5,890 bases of DNA from Chloroflexota bacterium (GTDB taxonomy: Bacteria > Chloroflexota > Dehalococcoidia > DSTF01 > RBG-16-68-14). Positions 5,641 through 5,890 of this stretch are shown here, piece after piece. The position numbers and the translations under genes were made by a program. Within the stretch, counting starts at the first letter, position 1, and each line of letters opens with the position of its first letter. The stretch lies in NCBI GenBank assembly GCA_022561355.1, contig JADFRJ010000158.1, positions 1 through 5,890 of the forward strand. The letters are read 5' to 3'. Below the pieces are notes generated by a model. The model was not told the DNA's origin and searched no databases. It was given only the letters and a program-made list of their open reading frames with translations.

Positions 5641-5890
5641 TTAGGCGTCGTAGGGTACGAGCGCGCTCCGTTCTTCGGGATGTCGTGAGTATGGGTCCAC
5701 CTCCTCAACGCGCCAGACCATCGGCCGGCCGTAGCGGGCCTGAAGCTGGCGGATCGCCTCCGCGATCTGGTTCAGGTTCTTCGTATCGGCGAAGAGCTTC
5801 GCCTGCTTCGCCGTCTCCCGCCCGATGCCCGTTAGGCTGATGGCGACCGTATCGACGGCCTGCGGCAGCTCCAGCAGCGAGAGCCGGGTC
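5641..5890 (-). CDS. Y-family DNA polymerase (ImuB/DinB-like), C-terminal end
   Basis: Only the last 82 codons and the TAA stop (5643-5641) are in the window; the gene begins beyond the right edge. The fragment covers the end of the little-finger domain and the tail. Visible segments are TVAISLTGIGRETAKQAKLF (14-33 of the fragment), IAEAIRQLQARYGRPMVWRV (42-61) and a tail ending PEERSALVPYDA. This order (a beta strand, a Q/F clamp-like LF segment, an AIRxLxxRYG helix, and a terminal PERRxALVPYD) is what I recall from Y-family polymerases next to DUF6504 and DnaE2. In that setting the protein acts like ImuB, an adaptor or polymerase bringing DnaE2 to the clamp at lesions. Catalytic residues are outside the window, so whether it is an active polymerase or an ImuB-type inactive one cannot be told. 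Confidence 0.8.
   Translation of the reverse strand, partial: TRLSLLELPQAVDTVAISLTGIGRETAKQAKLFADTKNLNQIAEAIRQLQARYGRPMVWRVEEVDPYSRHPEERSALVPYDA

Overview
The window comes from a high-G+C bacterium. One sampled 60-base line inside dnaE2 (2881-2940) holds 44 G+C. The gene set and the style of the dispersed palindromic repeats suggest a Chloroflexota-like genome. That placement is inference and moderately uncertain, because no rRNA or other marker gene is present.

Layout, following the minus strand from right to left. At 5890-5641 is the C-terminal end of a Y-family (ImuB/DinB-type) DNA polymerase. At 5620-5402 is a 72-residue DUF6504-type protein. At 4544-744 is a very long DnaE2-type (error-prone) DNA polymerase III alpha subunit. 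At 706-1 is the N-terminal 235 residues of a cytochrome P450, cut by the window edge with no stop codon inside it. The Y-polymerase, DUF6504 and dnaE2 together form a translesion-synthesis (SOS mutagenesis) cassette. The P450 follows dnaE2 after 37 bases on the same strand, and no terminator is visible between them.

Between DUF6504 and dnaE2, on the plus strand (4589-5436), lies an unrecognised gene of much lower G+C (about 47-48% in two sampled lines). It looks like an insertion into the cassette. Its N-terminal 32 codons, preceded by a good Shine-Dalgarno site, are out of frame with the remaining open frame, so it is frameshifted or mis-assembled. Its 3' end overlaps the end of the DUF6504 gene.

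The most unusual feature is inside dnaE2. Three families of dispersed palindromic or terminal-inverted-repeat elements sit in its reading frame at three places. They add about 220 residues without breaking the frame. Removing them gives about 1,050 residues, the usual DnaE2 size. The commonest element has arms that each fold into a short hairpin, and the arm copies show compensatory base changes.
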